Shown here: positions 48,147-57,596 of the stretch, piece by piece
How positions within the stretch are numbered: the stretch's first letter is position 1
How the letters are laid out: the number at the start of each line of letters is the position of its first letter
From: Anaerorudis cellulosivorans
Lineage (GTDB): Bacteria; Bacteroidota; Bacteroidia; Bacteroidales; Dysgonomonadaceae
Direction: 5' to 3'
Assembly: GCF_025943985.1 (NCBI RefSeq)
Contig: NZ_JAPCWE010000008.1
Coordinates: 1 to 64,000 of the forward strand
DNA length: 64,000 nucleotides
The notes under the pieces: generated by a model
The model's input: the letters and a program-made list of their open reading frames with translations, nothing else
What the model was told of the DNA's origin: nothing
The model's database searches: none
Program-made: the position numbers and the translations under genes

Positions 48147-48452
48147 ATGAGCCAAAAAATCAGAATAAAACTGAAATCATACGATTATTCCCTTGTCGAT
48201 AAGTCGGCAGAAAAAATCGTAAAAACGGTAAAGGCTACCGGAGCTGTCGTAAGCGGTCCTATTCCGTTGCCAACCCATAAACGGATATTTACGGTAAACC
48301 GTTCAACATTCGTGAACAAGAAGTCGCGCGAACAATTCGAACTGTCTTCATTTAAGCGTCTCATCGATATTTACAATTCGACGGCAAAAACCATCGATGC
48401 GCTGATGAAGCTTGAGTTGCCAAGCGGGGTGGAGGTTGAGATTAAAGTGTGA
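48147..48452 (+). CDS. rpsJ: 30S ribosomal protein S10
   Basis: S10 (101 residues) is a head protein of the small subunit and NusE in antitermination. The family core [44 protein letters not shown] is intact, including the loop used to bind NusB. The gene closely follows fusA but is separated from rplC by 191 nt. Confidence 0.97.
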   Translation: MSQKIRIKLKSYDYSLVDKSAEKIVKTVKATGAVVSGPIPLPTHKRIFTVNRSTFVNKKSREQFELSSFKRLIDIYNSTAKTIDALMKLELPSGVEVEIKV

Positions 48453-48587
48453 TTTCCTTCGATTCGAAAGCTGACTTGTTCCAGAAACAAGAAAAAGTTG
48501 ATGAATCTCATGAATATCGGTTTTACATGGGAAGGAAAGTTGCAAATTTTTTTAAGTACACTGAAATTAGATAAACATTATTAACGA

Positions 48588-48627
48588 TGCCTCTTAACAT
48601 ATCCATACGGAAATGAGTGGAGAGGCA
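48588..48627 (+). promoter_or_regulatory. Hairpin in the rpsJ-rplC gap, candidate ribosomal protein leader
   Basis: TGCCTCT (48588-48594) pairs with AGAGGCA (48621-48627); inside are TCCA (48602-48605) and TGGA (48618-48621) that can pair. It ends 16 nt before the rplC start. No matching family is recognised. A regulatory role (for example an L4 or L3 feedback site) is only a possibility. Confidence 0.35.
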
Positions 48628-48643
48628 ATAAAACAACAGAGAA

Positions 48644-49261
48644 ATGCCGGGATTAATAGGAAAAAAAATCGGAATGACATCCGTTTTCAGTGCCGAGGGA
48701 AAAAGTATTCCATGCACTGTTATCGAAGCTGGTCCTTGCGTAGTTACACAGATAAAAACCGTCGAGAAAGACGGATATGACTCGTTACAGTTGGGTTTTA
48801 TGGAAAAAAAAGACAAACATACAACCAAAGCTGAAAAAGGTCATTTCAATAAAGCCGGGGTAACTCCGAAGCGATACTTGGCCGAGTTCAAAGGATTCGG
48901 GAATGCCTATACGTTGGGCTCCGAAATCACTGTTGATCTTTTTAAAGACACCGTCTTTGTAGACGTGGTTGGTACCTCAAAAGGTAAAGGTTTTCAAGGC
49001 GTTGTTAAACGTCACGGTTTTGGCGGAGTAGGTGAATCTACTCACGGTCAACACAACAGGTTGCGTGCTCCGGGATCTATTGGTGCATCGTCTTTTCCTT
49101 CAAAAGTATTTAAAGGAACCCGTATGGCAGGCCAAATGGGGAATGAGCGGGTAACTGTTCAAAATCTTCAGGTTGTAAAAATAATCCCCGAACACAATCT
49201 TCTAGTAGTAAAAGGTTCAGTACCGGGATATAAAGGTTCAATCGTATTAATAGAGAAATAA
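48644..49261 (+). CDS. rplC: 50S ribosomal protein L3
   Basis: L3 (205 residues) is an early-assembly protein near the peptidyl transferase centre. Signature [39 protein letters not shown] at the N-terminus and the [42 protein letters not shown] loop are intact. Its stop is one base before the rplD start. Confidence 0.97.
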   Translation: MPGLIGKKIGMTSVFSAEGKSIPCTVIEAGPCVVTQIKTVEKDGYDSLQLGFMEKKDKHTTKAEKGHFNKAGVTPKRYLAEFKGFGNAYTLGSEITVDLFKDTVFVDVVGTSKGKGFQGVVKRHGFGGVGESTHGQHNRLRAPGSIGASSFPSKVFKGTRMAGQMGNERVTVQNLQVVKIIPEHNLLVVKGSVPGYKGSIVLIEK

Positions 49262-49262
49262 G

Positions 49263-49895
49263 ATGGAATTGAATGTATATAATATAAAAGGTGAAGTAAC
49301 GGATAAGAAAGTGACGCTTGATGATTCCATTTACGGAATTGAACCTAACGAGCATGTTATGTGGTTAGCCGTAAAACAATACCTGGCTAATCAGCGTCGA
49401 GGTACTCACAAAGCGAAAGAGAGAAGCGAAGTTTCGGGAAGTACCCGTAAACTTATTCGTCAGAAAGGTAGCGGGGGGGCCCGCAGAGGCGATATCAATT
49501 CACCCGTATTGGTGGGGGGAGGACGTGTTTTTGGTCCCCGTCCCAGAGATTACGGGTTCAAGCTCAATAAGAAAGAAAAAACATTGGCTCGTAAATCGGC
49601 TCTTTCTTTAAAAGCAATGTATAATGCTATTGTCGTGGTTGAAGATTTTAATTTCGACGAACCCAAAACAAAACAGTTTGTAGAGTTGACTAAAAATCTG
49701 CAACTCGCTGATAAAAAGCTGCTTTTCGTTTTGCCAAGTCAAAATAAAAACGTATATTTGTCGGCTCGAAATTTAAGCAACGTTAATATTATATCGGCTT
49801 CAGACATAAATACTTACAAGATAATGGATTGCGTGAGTTTGGTACTTACTGAATCTGCTGTTGCCGTAATCAATAATTTATTATTAAAAGCATAA
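49263..49895 (+). CDS. rplD: 50S ribosomal protein L4
   Basis: L4 (210 residues) lines the nascent-chain exit tunnel and represses the S10 operon in E. coli. The tunnel-loop region is present as [38 protein letters not shown]. Macrolide contacts map to this loop; no unusual insertion is seen. The start is immediately after rplC. Confidence 0.97.
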   Translation: MELNVYNIKGEVTDKKVTLDDSIYGIEPNEHVMWLAVKQYLANQRRGTHKAKERSEVSGSTRKLIRQKGSGGARRGDINSPVLVGGGRVFGPRPRDYGFKLNKKEKTLARKSALSLKAMYNAIVVVEDFNFDEPKTKQFVELTKNLQLADKKLLFVLPSQNKNVYLSARNLSNVNIISASDINTYKIMDCVSLVLTESAVAVINNLLLKA

Positions 49896-49906
49896 GGAAT
49901 AAGACA

Positions 49907-50200
49907 ATGGGTATAATTATTAAACCAATTTTTACGGAAAAGCAGAGCGCGATAACGGAAAAATTCGAAAACCGTTATGGTTTCATTGTTGTTCCAAGTG
50001 CCAACAAAGTTGAAATCAAAAACGCGATCGAAGAGCTTTATGATGTACACGTAGAAAGTGTAAATACAATGAGATACGACGGAAAAGCCAGAAGCCGTTA
50101 TACCAAATCTGGAGTGGTTGAAGGTCGTACCCCATCGTATAAAAAAGCCATTGTAACGCTGAGAAAAGGAGAAAAGATTGATTTATTCAGCAATATCTAA
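49907..50200 (+). CDS. rplW: 50S ribosomal protein L23
   Basis: L23 (97 residues) surrounds the exit port and docks trigger factor and SRP. It begins [19 protein letters not shown] and contains [22 protein letters not shown], the typical ferredoxin-like strand-helix pattern. The acidic docking Glu-equivalent residues near the N-terminus are plausible but not verified. Twelve nt separate it from rplD. Confidence 0.95.
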   Translation: MGIIIKPIFTEKQSAITEKFENRYGFIVVPSANKVEIKNAIEELYDVHVESVNTMRYDGKARSRYTKSGVVEGRTPSYKKAIVTLRKGEKIDLFSNI

Positions 50201-50208
50201 ATAGAGAA

Positions 50209-51036
50209 ATGGGACTACGAAAATTCAAGCCCACAACACCGGGGCAAAGAAACAAAATTATCGGTACATTTGATAATATCACTGCAATTGTACCGGAAAA
50301 ATCCCTTGTAGTAGGTAAAAAAAGTACCGGTGGCCGCAACAATCAAGGAAAAATGACCGTAGGTTATATTGGCGGCGGACACAAAAGACGTTACCGGTTT
50401 ATCGACTTCAAGAGAACGAAAGATGGGATTCCTGCAGTAGTGAAGAGTATAGAATACGATCCAAATCGTTCGGCACGTATCGCATTGTTGTATTATGTCG
50501 ATGGAGAAAAATCGTATATTCTGGCTCCTGAAGGACTGCGAGTAGGATCAACAGTGATGTCGGGAGCTCAAGCAGCGCCCGAAGTAGGGAATACATTGCC
50601 CTTGTCGAATATTCCGTTAGGAACGGTGATTCACAATATTGAGTTACGTCCTGGACAAGGGGCAAAATTGGTACGTTCGGCAGGAACATTTGCACAGTTG
50701 GTTTCGCGCGAAGACAACTATGCCATTATTAAAATGCCTTCCGGCGAAATTCGCAAAATTCTGTCTACCTGTAAAGCCACTATTGGCAGTGTTAGTAATC
50801 CGGATCATGCTCTCGAAAAATCGGGTAAAGCCGGTAGATCAAGATGGCTGGGTCGTCGTCCGCATACTCGCGGGGTTGCTAAAAACCCGGTTGATCACCC
50901 GATGGGTGGTGGCGAAGGACGTGCTTCAGGAGGCCATCCAAGATCTCCGAAGGGTTTATATTCAAAGGGATTGAAAACACGATCTCCGAAAAAACATTCT
51001 TCGAAATATATTATCGAAAAGCGAAAGAAGAAGTAA
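50209..51036 (+). CDS. rplB: 50S ribosomal protein L2
   Basis: L2 (275 residues) is needed for subunit joining and peptidyl transferase. Landmarks are [31 protein letters not shown], and the C-terminal [28 protein letters not shown] with the essential His of NPVDHP. Full length and contiguous. Confidence 0.98.
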   Translation: MGLRKFKPTTPGQRNKIIGTFDNITAIVPEKSLVVGKKSTGGRNNQGKMTVGYIGGGHKRRYRFIDFKRTKDGIPAVVKSIEYDPNRSARIALLYYVDGEKSYILAPEGLRVGSTVMSGAQAAPEVGNTLPLSNIPLGTVIHNIELRPGQGAKLVRSAGTFAQLVSREDNYAIIKMPSGEIRKILSTCKATIGSVSNPDHALEKSGKAGRSRWLGRRPHTRGVAKNPVDHPMGGGEGRASGGHPRSPKGLYSKGLKTRSPKKHSSKYIIEKRKKK

Positions 51037-51058
51037 TCCGATCAATTAATTGACAACT

Positions 51059-51328
51059 ATGAGTAGATCATTAAAAAAAGGCCCGTATATCGATTTAAAA
51101 TTGGAACAAAAAGTGCTCGCCATGAATGAGAGCGGAAAAAAATCCGTAATAAAAACATGGGCGCGCGCTTCTATGATTTCTCCTGATTTTGTTGGACATA
51201 CCATCGCCGTTCATAATGGGAACAAGTTTATTCCTGTTTATATTACGGAAAATATGGTTGGTCATAAACTCGGAGAGTTTGCACCGACACGTACATTCCG
51301 TGGGCATGCCGGCAGCAGAAAGAAATAG
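51059..51328 (+). CDS. rpsS: 30S ribosomal protein S19
   Basis: S19 (89 residues) is a head protein bound to S13. The start at 51059 gives [20 protein letters not shown], the standard N-terminus; an upstream TTG at 51050 would only add three residues. [41 protein letters not shown] is intact. Confidence 0.96.
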   Translation: MSRSLKKGPYIDLKLEQKVLAMNESGKKSVIKTWARASMISPDFVGHTIAVHNGNKFIPVYITENMVGHKLGEFAPTRTFRGHAGSRKK

Positions 51329-51365
51329 AATCAGGGCTTAGAACCAACTAAAACAGAAAAGAGAC

Positions 51366-51785
51366 ATGAGTGTTAGAAAAAGAATATCAGCCGAAAAAAG
51401 AAAAGAAAGCCGCAAAGATATTGCGTTGGCTACATTGAAAAATGTTCCGAGCTCACCTCGTAAAATGCGTTATGTAGCCGATATGATTCGTGGAATGGAA
51501 GTCTTTAAGGCATTAGGTGTGCTAAAATTTTCCAATAAGGAAGCATCGCGAAAAATGGAGAAATTGTTGCTGTCTGCCATTTCGAATTGGGAACAAAAAA
51601 ACGAGAGAAAAGCCGAAACAGGCGAGTTATACATTAAAACGGTTTTTGTAAACGAAGGTCCTACGTTAAAAAGACTTCGTCCGGCTCCGCAAGGTCGTGC
51701 CTACAGAATCCGGAAACGTTCAAATCATGTAACGTTGATAGTGGATGCTTATAACAAAGAACAAGAACAACAAACTAATAATTAA
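51366..51785 (+). CDS. rplV: 50S ribosomal protein L22
   Basis: L22 (139 residues) extends a loop into the exit tunnel beside L4. The tunnel-hairpin end reads [25 protein letters not shown]-like, with [19 protein letters not shown] Gln/Glu-rich tail ends the protein. The gene sits between rpsS and rpsC. Confidence 0.95.
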   Translation: MSVRKRISAEKRKESRKDIALATLKNVPSSPRKMRYVADMIRGMEVFKALGVLKFSNKEASRKMEKLLLSAISNWEQKNERKAETGELYIKTVFVNEGPTLKRLRPAPQGRAYRIRKRSNHVTLIVDAYNKEQEQQTNN

Positions 51786-51790
51786 GGCAG

Positions 51791-52543
51791 ATGGGACAAA
51801 AAGTAAATCCGATAGCAAATCGTTTGGGAATCATCAGAGGATGGGATTCTAATTGGTACGGTGGAGATACTTATGGAGATAATTTGCTTGAAGATAGCAA
51901 AATACGGAAGTATTTAAATGCTCGTCTGTCAAAAGCAAGTGTTTCGCGTATCATCATCGAGAGAACACTGAAACTGATAACCATTACTATCTGTACTGCC
52001 CGTCCGGGAATCATTATCGGTAAAGGCGGACAGGAAGTAGATAAACTGAAAGAAGAATTAAAGAAAATTACCGATAAAGACGTCCAGATCAATATTTTCG
52101 AAATAAAAAAGCCCGAATTGGATGCTGTTATTGTGGCAAACAATGTGGCTCGCCAGATCGAGGGTAAAATTGCTTATCGCCGTGCCGTTAAAATGGCGAT
52201 AGCTTCTACCATGCGAATGGGAGCCGAAGGTATCAAGATTCAAGTATCCGGTCGTTTAAACGGTGCCGAAATGGCTCGTTCGGAAATATATAAGGAAGGA
52301 AGGATTCCGTTACATACCTTCCGTTCCGATATCGATTACTTCCAGGCTGAAGCTTTAACAAAAGTCGGGTTGATCGGCGTTAAAGTATGGATCTGCCGTG
52401 GCGAAGTATATGGTAAGAAAGACCTTGCTCCTTCCTTTACTTCTCAAAAAGAAAGTCGTTTCCACAATGGTGGCTCACGTGGAAATCGGCCCGAAGGAAG
52501 ACAAGGTGGAAGAAGAAACAGGAAAAATAAGAAAAACGCTTGA
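51791..52543 (+). CDS. rpsC: 30S ribosomal protein S3
   Basis: S3 (250 residues) forms part of the mRNA entry channel. It starts [25 protein letters not shown]; the KH motif [16 protein letters not shown] and the S3 C-terminal block [30 protein letters not shown] are intact. A Lys/Gly/Arg-rich tail (about 225-250) is extra. The next gene begins 12 nt later. Confidence 0.97.
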   Translation: MGQKVNPIANRLGIIRGWDSNWYGGDTYGDNLLEDSKIRKYLNARLSKASVSRIIIERTLKLITITICTARPGIIIGKGGQEVDKLKEELKKITDKDVQINIFEIKKPELDAVIVANNVARQIEGKIAYRRAVKMAIASTMRMGAEGIKIQVSGRLNGAEMARSEIYKEGRIPLHTFRSDIDYFQAEALTKVGLIGVKVWICRGEVYGKKDLAPSFTSQKESRFHNGGSRGNRPEGRQGGRRNRKNKKNA

Positions 52544-52555
52544 AATTAAACTAAA

Positions 52556-52987
52556 ATGTTACAGCCGAAAAAAACAAAGTTCAGAAGACAGCAGAAAGGC
52601 CGTATGAAGGGTAATGCTTCTCGCGGCAATCAGTTGGCTTTCGGTTCTTTCGGAATAAAATCATTGCAATCGAAATGGATCACCAGCCGCCAAATAGAGG
52701 CTGCACGTGTTGCCGTAACACGTTATATGCAGCGTGAGGGACAGGTGTGGGTGCGAATATTCCCCGATAAGCCGATTACCAAAAAACCTGCTGAAGTACG
52801 TATGGGTAAGGGAAAAGGAAATCCGGAAGGATTTGTTGCTCCGGTTACTCCGGGAAGAATTCTGTTTGAAGTGGAGGGCGTTCCTTACGAAGTAGCGAAA
52901 GAAGCATTGCGTTTGGCTGCTCAAAAGCTGCCTGTTACCACTAAATTTGTGGTGAGAAGAGATTATGTAAACTCCCAAAACTTGTAA
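52556..52987 (+). CDS. rplP: 50S ribosomal protein L16
   Basis: L16 (143 residues) supports the A site of the large subunit. Family markers: [78 protein letters not shown]. The Arg targeted by YcfD hydroxylation in E. coli is within the MGKGKGNPE neighbourhood, though Bacteroidota may lack the enzyme. Confidence 0.97.
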   Translation: MLQPKKTKFRRQQKGRMKGNASRGNQLAFGSFGIKSLQSKWITSRQIEAARVAVTRYMQREGQVWVRIFPDKPITKKPAEVRMGKGKGNPEGFVAPVTPGRILFEVEGVPYEVAKEALRLAAQKLPVTTKFVVRRDYVNSQNL

Positions 52988-52993
52988 TGATAT

Positions 52994-53203
52994 ATGAAGA
53001 CAAGAAGAGAGGAATTGAAAGAGCTATCCGAAAAGGATTTGAAAGAGAAGTTGGATGCAGAACGAATCGCATTGATGCGATTGCGCATCAATCACGCGAT
53101 TACTCCGTTGGATAATCCAAGTTCGATAAAGTACAAACGCAGAGAAATTGCTCGTATCAATACGGAATTGCGTGCAAGAGAATTGAAAAAAGAAAAAGAA
53201 TAA
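52994..53203 (+). CDS. rpmC: 50S ribosomal protein L29
   Basis: L29 (69 residues) lies beside L23 at the exit tunnel. Two-helix hairpin: LKELSEKDLKEKLDAERIALMRLRINHA and IKYKRREIARINTELRAREL. It abuts rpsQ with no gap. Confidence 0.95.
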   Translation: MKTRREELKELSEKDLKEKLDAERIALMRLRINHAITPLDNPSSIKYKRREIARINTELRARELKKEKE

Positions 53204-53461
53204 ATGGGAACGAGAAATTTAAGAAAAGAAAGAGTCGGGGTCGTTTTCAGTAATAAAATGGATAAAACCGTCACTGTTGTCGTGAAATGGAAAGAAAAAC
53301 ATCCTATTTATGGAAAGTTCGTTAGTAAAACGAAAAAATTTCATGTTCACGATGAAAAAAACGACTGTAATATAGGCGATACAGTAAGAATAATGGAAAC
53401 TCGTCCGTTGAGCAAAACCAAGCGATGGAGAGTGGTAGAAATAATAGAAAGGGCTAAATAA
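53204..53461 (+). CDS. rpsQ: 30S ribosomal protein S17
   Basis: S17 (85 residues), an OB-fold protein binding the 5' domain of 16S rRNA. Core: [34 protein letters not shown] and [25 protein letters not shown]. It starts directly after the rpmC stop. Confidence 0.96.
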   Translation: MGTRNLRKERVGVVFSNKMDKTVTVVVKWKEKHPIYGKFVSKTKKFHVHDEKNDCNIGDTVRIMETRPLSKTKRWRVVEIIERAK

Positions 53462-53463
53462 TT

Positions 53464-53829
53464 ATGATACAACAGGAATCAAGATTGACGGTAGCCGATA
53501 ACAGTGGCGCAAAAGAAGCATTGTGTATCCGTATATTGGGCGCAAGCAAAAAACGTTATGCCTCTGTGGGAGATATCATTGTTGTCGCCATTAAAAATGT
53601 GATCCCTTCGAGTGATATCAAAAAAGGGGCTGTATCGAAAGCGGTTATTGTTCGTACAAAAAAAGAGATTCGTCGTCAGGATGGTTCTTACATCCGATTT
53701 GACGACAATGCCTGTGTGTTATTGAATAATGCCGGCGAGTTGAGGGGAAGCCGAATTTTCGGCCCGGTTGCTCGCGAACTTCGTGCCACCAACATGAAGA
53801 TCGTTTCATTAGCACCGGAAGTACTGTAA
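53464..53829 (+). CDS. rplN: 50S ribosomal protein L14
   Basis: L14 (121 residues) contributes to an intersubunit bridge. [26 protein letters not shown] at the start, [27 protein letters not shown]-like strands, and GPVARELR near the end are conserved. Confidence 0.97.
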   Translation: MIQQESRLTVADNSGAKEALCIRILGASKKRYASVGDIIVVAIKNVIPSSDIKKGAVSKAVIVRTKKEIRRQDGSYIRFDDNACVLLNNAGELRGSRIFGPVARELRATNMKIVSLAPEVL

Positions 53830-53848
53830 TTCATTAAATCGAAAAGTG

Positions 53849-54169
53849 ATGAGTAAGTTACATATTAAAAAAGGCGATATTGTTTACGTGAATGCCGGTG
53901 AAGACAAAGGAAAGACCGGCCGTGTTCTCAAGGTAGATGTTGCGAAACAACGTGCTATTGTTGAAGGCGTAAATATTGTATCAAAACATACAAAACCCAA
54001 TGCAAAAAGTCCACAGGGCGGAATCGAAAAAATCGAAGCTCCGGTACATATTTCAAATTTGAATCCGATAGATCCGAAATCCGGAAAGCCTACACGCATT
54101 GGGAGAAGATTGAACAGTGAAGGTAAATTGGTACGTTATGCTAAAAGGTCAGGGGAGGAAATCAAATGA
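53849..54169 (+). CDS. rplX: 50S ribosomal protein L24
   Basis: L24 (106 residues) is an early-assembly protein with a KOW motif ([23 protein letters not shown]). [31 protein letters not shown] is typical. The start is the ATG at 53849 ([10 protein letters not shown]); a GTG three bases earlier is unlikely. It overlaps rplE by 4 nt. Confidence 0.96.
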   Translation: MSKLHIKKGDIVYVNAGEDKGKTGRVLKVDVAKQRAIVEGVNIVSKHTKPNAKSPQGGIEKIEAPVHISNLNPIDPKSGKPTRIGRRLNSEGKLVRYAKRSGEEIK

Positions 54170-54723
54170 ATTATACGGTTAATTTAAAAGAAGAATATAA
54201 AGAACGTATTGTTCCTGCTTTGATGAAAGAGTTCGGGTATAAGTCGGTAATGCAGGTCCCCCGATTGGAGAAAATCGTAATCAATCAAGGATTGGGAATA
54301 GCCGTTTCCGATAAAAAAATTATCGATACAGCAATCAACGAATTGACGCTTATTACCGGACAAAAAGCAGTGCCAACCTATTCGCGCAAGGATATTTCGA
54401 ATTTCAAAGTGCGCAAAAAAATGCCTATCGGTGCTCGTGTGACATTGCGAAAAGACCGAATGTATGAATTCCTGGAACGATTGATCCGTGTGGCATTGCC
54501 CCGTATCCGCGACTTTAAAGGAATTGACAGCAAACTCGACGGAAAAGGTAATTATACCTTGGGTATCGAAGAACAGATCATCTTTCCTGAGATCAATATC
54601 GATTCTATTTCGCGTTTGCTGGGTATGAATATTACGTTCGTTACCACCGCTTCTACCGATGAAGAAGGGTATGCGTTGTTGAAAGAATTTGGATTACCAT
54701 TTAAAAACGTAAAAAAACAGTAA
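54166..54723 (+). CDS. rplE: 50S ribosomal protein L5
   Basis: L5 (185 residues) binds 5S rRNA and contacts P-site tRNA. Core [59 protein letters not shown], and [39 protein letters not shown] overlap with rplX couples translation. Confidence 0.97.
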   Translation: MNYTVNLKEEYKERIVPALMKEFGYKSVMQVPRLEKIVINQGLGIAVSDKKIIDTAINELTLITGQKAVPTYSRKDISNFKVRKKMPIGARVTLRKDRMYEFLERLIRVALPRIRDFKGIDSKLDGKGNYTLGIEEQIIFPEINIDSISRLLGMNITFVTTASTDEEGYALLKEFGLPFKNVKKQ

Positions 54724-54726
54724 GAG

Positions 54727-54996
54727 ATGGCAAAAGAATCAATGAAAGCCCGCGAGGTTAAAAGAGCCAAAATGGTTGCCAAATATGCTGAAAAAAGAGC
54801 AAAGTATTTGGCAGAAGGCGATTATGAAGCACTTCAAACCATTCCCAAAAATGCGTCTCCCGTACGTTTACACAATCGGTGTAAAATAACCGGGCGACCC
54901 AGAGGATATATGCGTCAGTTTGGACTCTCTCGTATTCAATTCAGAGAAATGGCTTCAGCAGGCTTAATTCCGGGTGTGAAGAAAACGAGTTGGTGA
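54727..54996 (+). CDS. rpsN: 30S ribosomal protein S14 (zinc-free type)
   Basis: S14 (89 residues) is a late-assembly head protein. This is the long form that lacks the CxxC...CxxC zinc cluster; only one Cys ([21 protein letters not shown]) is seen. The C-terminus reads [17 protein letters not shown]. It is followed by a 65-nt gap with a hairpin. Confidence 0.96.
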   Translation: MAKESMKAREVKRAKMVAKYAEKRAKYLAEGDYEALQTIPKNASPVRLHNRCKITGRPRGYMRQFGLSRIQFREMASAGLIPGVKKTSW

Positions 54997-55016
54997 AAAG
55001 AGCAATTGCATTTTAG

Positions 55017-55050
55017 TTAAATATTGTCCCGACAGGCGGGATCAATTTAA
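55017..55050 (+). promoter_or_regulatory. Hairpin between rpsN and rpsH
   Basis: TCCCG and CGGGA close a stem around ACAGG; the flanks TTAAATATTG and TCAATTTAA extend it with few mismatches. It ends about 12-30 nt upstream of the rpsH ATG and has no T tract, so termination is unlikely. It could be an RNA site for S8 or a processing site (inference). Confidence 0.4.
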
Positions 55051-55061
55051 ATTATTTATAT

Positions 55062-55457
55062 ATGACAGATCCAATAGCAGATTATTTGACGCGGTTGAGA
55101 AATGCTATCCAAGCTAATCATAGGGTGGTAGAAATTCCGGCATCAAATTTAAAAAAAGACATTACAAAGATCCTTTTTGAACAAGGCTACATTCTTAATT
55201 ATAAGTTTGTAGATGACGGTCCTCAGGGCACAATTATGATTGCTCTGAAATACGATCCGGTAAATAAAGTAAACGCAATCAAGAAACTGATTCGCGTATC
55301 TACTCCCGGTTTACGTAAGTATGTAGGTTATCGCAATATGCCGCGTGTATTGAATGGGTTAGGTATAGCCATATTATCTACTTCCAATGGAGTAATGACG
55401 GATAAACAAGCACGCCAACAGAAAGTTGGAGGCGAAGTATTGTGTTATGTATATTGA
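55062..55457 (+). CDS. rpsH: 30S ribosomal protein S8
   Basis: S8 (131 residues) binds the central domain of 16S rRNA and, in E. coli, represses the spc operon by binding its mRNA. Core: DPIADYLTRLRNAIQANHRVVEIPAS, RVSTPGLRKYVGYRNMPRVLNGLGIAILSTSNGVMTDKQAR. The 65-nt gap in front is longer than the other spc gaps. Confidence 0.97.
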   Translation: MTDPIADYLTRLRNAIQANHRVVEIPASNLKKDITKILFEQGYILNYKFVDDGPQGTIMIALKYDPVNKVNAIKKLIRVSTPGLRKYVGYRNMPRVLNGLGIAILSTSNGVMTDKQARQQKVGGEVLCYVY

Positions 55458-55474
55458 TTTGAGGAGAAAAAACG

Positions 55475-56029
55475 ATGTCAAGAATAGGAAAATTACCCAT
55501 ATCAGTGCCTAATGGCGTAACGGTTGCCGTTGAGGCAAACAATACCGTTGTGGTTAAAGGCCCGAAAGGCGAATTGACTCAACGGATTAATCCCTGCATC
55601 AAGGTGGAAGTAGATAAGAATTTGATCACCGTAAAAAGAAGTACAGACGATAAAGAACAACGCGCCTTGCACGGACTTTATCGAGCCCTGATCAATAACA
55701 TGGTGGAAGGAGTAGCGCATGGTTTCCGTAAAGAAATGGAACTAGTCGGTGTTGGTTACCGTGTTTCTAATACAGGACAGCTGCTTGAGTTGTCGCTGGG
55801 TTACACCCATAATATTGTGATGCAGTTGCCGAATGAAATTAAGGTTGAAACCAAAATGGAAAGGAACAAAAATCCACTCATTATTTTGGAATCTTGCGAC
55901 AAACAACTCCTCGGACAGGTATGTGCCAAAATTCGTTCCTTCCGTAAACCTGAACCCTATAAAGGAAAAGGTATTCGTTTTGTTGGAGAACAAATTCGTC
56001 GTAAATCCGGTAAAACAGCAGGTAAATAA
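55475..56029 (+). CDS. rplF: 50S ribosomal protein L6
   Basis: L6 (184 residues), two repeat domains near the GTPase-factor site. Landmarks: MSRIGKLPISVPNGVTVAVEANNTVVVKGPKGEL, LGYTHNIVMQLPNEIKVE and RSFRKPEPYKGKGIRFVGEQIRRKSGKTAGK. It lies directly after rpsH. Confidence 0.97.
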   Translation: MSRIGKLPISVPNGVTVAVEANNTVVVKGPKGELTQRINPCIKVEVDKNLITVKRSTDDKEQRALHGLYRALINNMVEGVAHGFRKEMELVGVGYRVSNTGQLLELSLGYTHNIVMQLPNEIKVETKMERNKNPLIILESCDKQLLGQVCAKIRSFRKPEPYKGKGIRFVGEQIRRKSGKTAGK

Positions 56030-56050
56030 CGCACGTAAACTGAAATTACT

Positions 56051-56395
56051 ATGTTAGAGAAAGAAAAAAGAAGACTAAAAATAAAAGCCCATATCCGCAG
56101 AAAGATTCATGGAACGGCCGAACGCCCCCGCCTTTCTGTATTCAGAAGTAACAAACAAATATATGCCCAGGTAATAGACGACCAATGTGGCAAAACATTG
56201 GCATCAGCCTCTTCATTAAAAATCGAAGAAAAACTTCCTAAAAAAGAACTTGCGGCAAAAGTGGGTGAACTAATCGCCAAAAATGCCAAGGAAGCCGGTA
56301 TCGAAAAAGTCGTTTTCGACAGAAACGGGTATTTATATCATGGGCGAGTAAAAGAATTGGCAGATGCTGCACGTAAAGGAGGACTTAAATTTTAA
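56051..56395 (+). CDS. rplR: 50S ribosomal protein L18
   Basis: L18 (114 residues) packs on 5S rRNA beside L5. [29 protein letters not shown] and [27 protein letters not shown]-like ([10 protein letters not shown]) are conserved. It is five bases upstream of rpsE. Confidence 0.96.
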   Translation: MLEKEKRRLKIKAHIRRKIHGTAERPRLSVFRSNKQIYAQVIDDQCGKTLASASSLKIEEKLPKKELAAKVGELIAKNAKEAGIEKVVFDRNGYLYHGRVKELADAARKGGLKF

Positions 56396-56400
56396 CCATC

Positions 56401-56919
56401 ATGGCAAGAGTAAATAACAGAGTAAAAGCAACAAGCGATATTGAATTAAAAGACAGATTGGTAGCTATCAATCGTACGACAAAAGTTACCAAAGGAGGTC
56501 GTACGTTTACCTTTGCTGCCGTGGTAGTTGTTGGCAATGAAGATGGCATTGTAGGCTGGGGATTAGGAAAAGCAGGTGAAGTTACTTCCGCCATTGCCAA
56601 AGGAGTGGAAGCAGCCAAAAAGAACCTGATACGTGTTCCTGTTTATAAAGGGACCATTCCACATGAACAATCGGCTCATTACGGAGGTGCAAAAATATTC
56701 ATCAAACCGGCAGTTCCGGGAACGGGTGTAAAAGCCGGAGGTGCAATGCGTGCTGTTCTCGAGAGTGTGGGCATTACCGATGTGTTGGCAAAGTCGAAAG
56801 GTTCGTCCAATCCTCACAACCTGGTAAAAGCTACTATCGCTGCATTAACCGAATTGAGAGATCCCCTAACGGTTGCTCAAAATAGAGGTATTAATTTGGA
56901 AAAAGTGTTCAACGGATAA
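56401..56919 (+). CDS. rpsE: 30S ribosomal protein S5
   Basis: S5 (172 residues), near the mRNA entry and decoding side. The double-stranded-RNA-binding-like N-terminal fold [46 protein letters not shown] and the C-terminal [37 protein letters not shown] are intact. No ribosomal-ambiguity-type deletion is seen. Confidence 0.97.
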   Translation: MARVNNRVKATSDIELKDRLVAINRTTKVTKGGRTFTFAAVVVVGNEDGIVGWGLGKAGEVTSAIAKGVEAAKKNLIRVPVYKGTIPHEQSAHYGGAKIFIKPAVPGTGVKAGGAMRAVLESVGITDVLAKSKGSSNPHNLVKATIAALTELRDPLTVAQNRGINLEKVFNG

Positions 56920-56937
56920 AAATCGGAGGAATCGAAA

Positions 56938-57114
56938 ATGGCAACTATCAAAGTAAAACAGGTAAGAAGCAGAATCGGCTGTCCAAAGGTACAGAGAAGA
57001 ACGTTGGATACACTGGGATTGCGTAAGATGAATCAGGTTGTGGAACTTGAAGACAATGAATCCGTAAGAGGGTTGATTAGACAAGTACATCATTTGGTGA
57101 CCATTGTTGAATAA
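56938..57114 (+). CDS. rpmD: 50S ribosomal protein L30
   Basis: A 58-residue ORF (MATIKVKQVRSRIGCP at its start) between rpsE and rplO, ending TAA at 57112-57114. The L30 pattern is clear: KVQRRTLDTLGLRKMNQVV near the middle and the C-terminal IRQVHHLVTIVE. L30 is a small peripheral large-subunit protein near L15. Its position in spc is the standard one. A GGAGGA precedes the start by about 9 nt, one of the few strong Shine-Dalgarno matches in the run. Confidence 0.95.
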   Translation: MATIKVKQVRSRIGCPKVQRRTLDTLGLRKMNQVVELEDNESVRGLIRQVHHLVTIVE

Positions 57115-57145
57115 TTAGTTTATAACGATATAATTAAGATAAGAA

Positions 57146-57595
57146 ATGGATTTATCGAATTTAAAACCGGCACAAGGAGCAACAAAAAAACGTAAACGAA
57201 TCGGTCGAGGAGAAGGATCTGGCAAGGGAGGTACTTCCACCAGAGGTCACAAAGGAGCAAAATCGAGATCGGGTTACTCTCGCCAAATCGGATTTGAAGG
57301 AGGACAGATGCCTTTGCAACGTCGTGTGCCCAAGTTCGGATTCAAGCCTTTGAAGAGAGTAGAATATAAAACTGTCAATATCGAAAAACTTCAGGAAATT
57401 GCCGATACTCAGCAAGTATCGAAAATTGACCTCGACGTATTGATAAAGACCGGAATTGTCTCCTCAAAACAGTTAGTAAAAATTCTTGGCAAAGGTTCTT
57501 TAACTGCAAAGCTCGAAGTTGAAGCGCATGCTTTTTCCAAATCAGCCGAAGAAGCGATTAAATCGGCAGGCGGAACCGTTGTAAAACTTCAATGA
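57146..57595 (+). CDS. rplO: 50S ribosomal protein L15
   Basis: L15 (149 residues) is an assembly protein with a long extension. MDLSNLKPAQGATKKRKRIGRGEGSGKGGTSTRGHKGAKSRSG and FEGGQMPLQRRVPKFGF are typical. Its stop is one base before secY, hinting at coupling of ribosome and export genes. Confidence 0.97.
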   Translation: MDLSNLKPAQGATKKRKRIGRGEGSGKGGTSTRGHKGAKSRSGYSRQIGFEGGQMPLQRRVPKFGFKPLKRVEYKTVNIEKLQEIADTQQVSKIDLDVLIKTGIVSSKQLVKILGKGSLTAKLEVEAHAFSKSAEEAIKSAGGTVVKLQ

Positions 57596-57596
57596 A

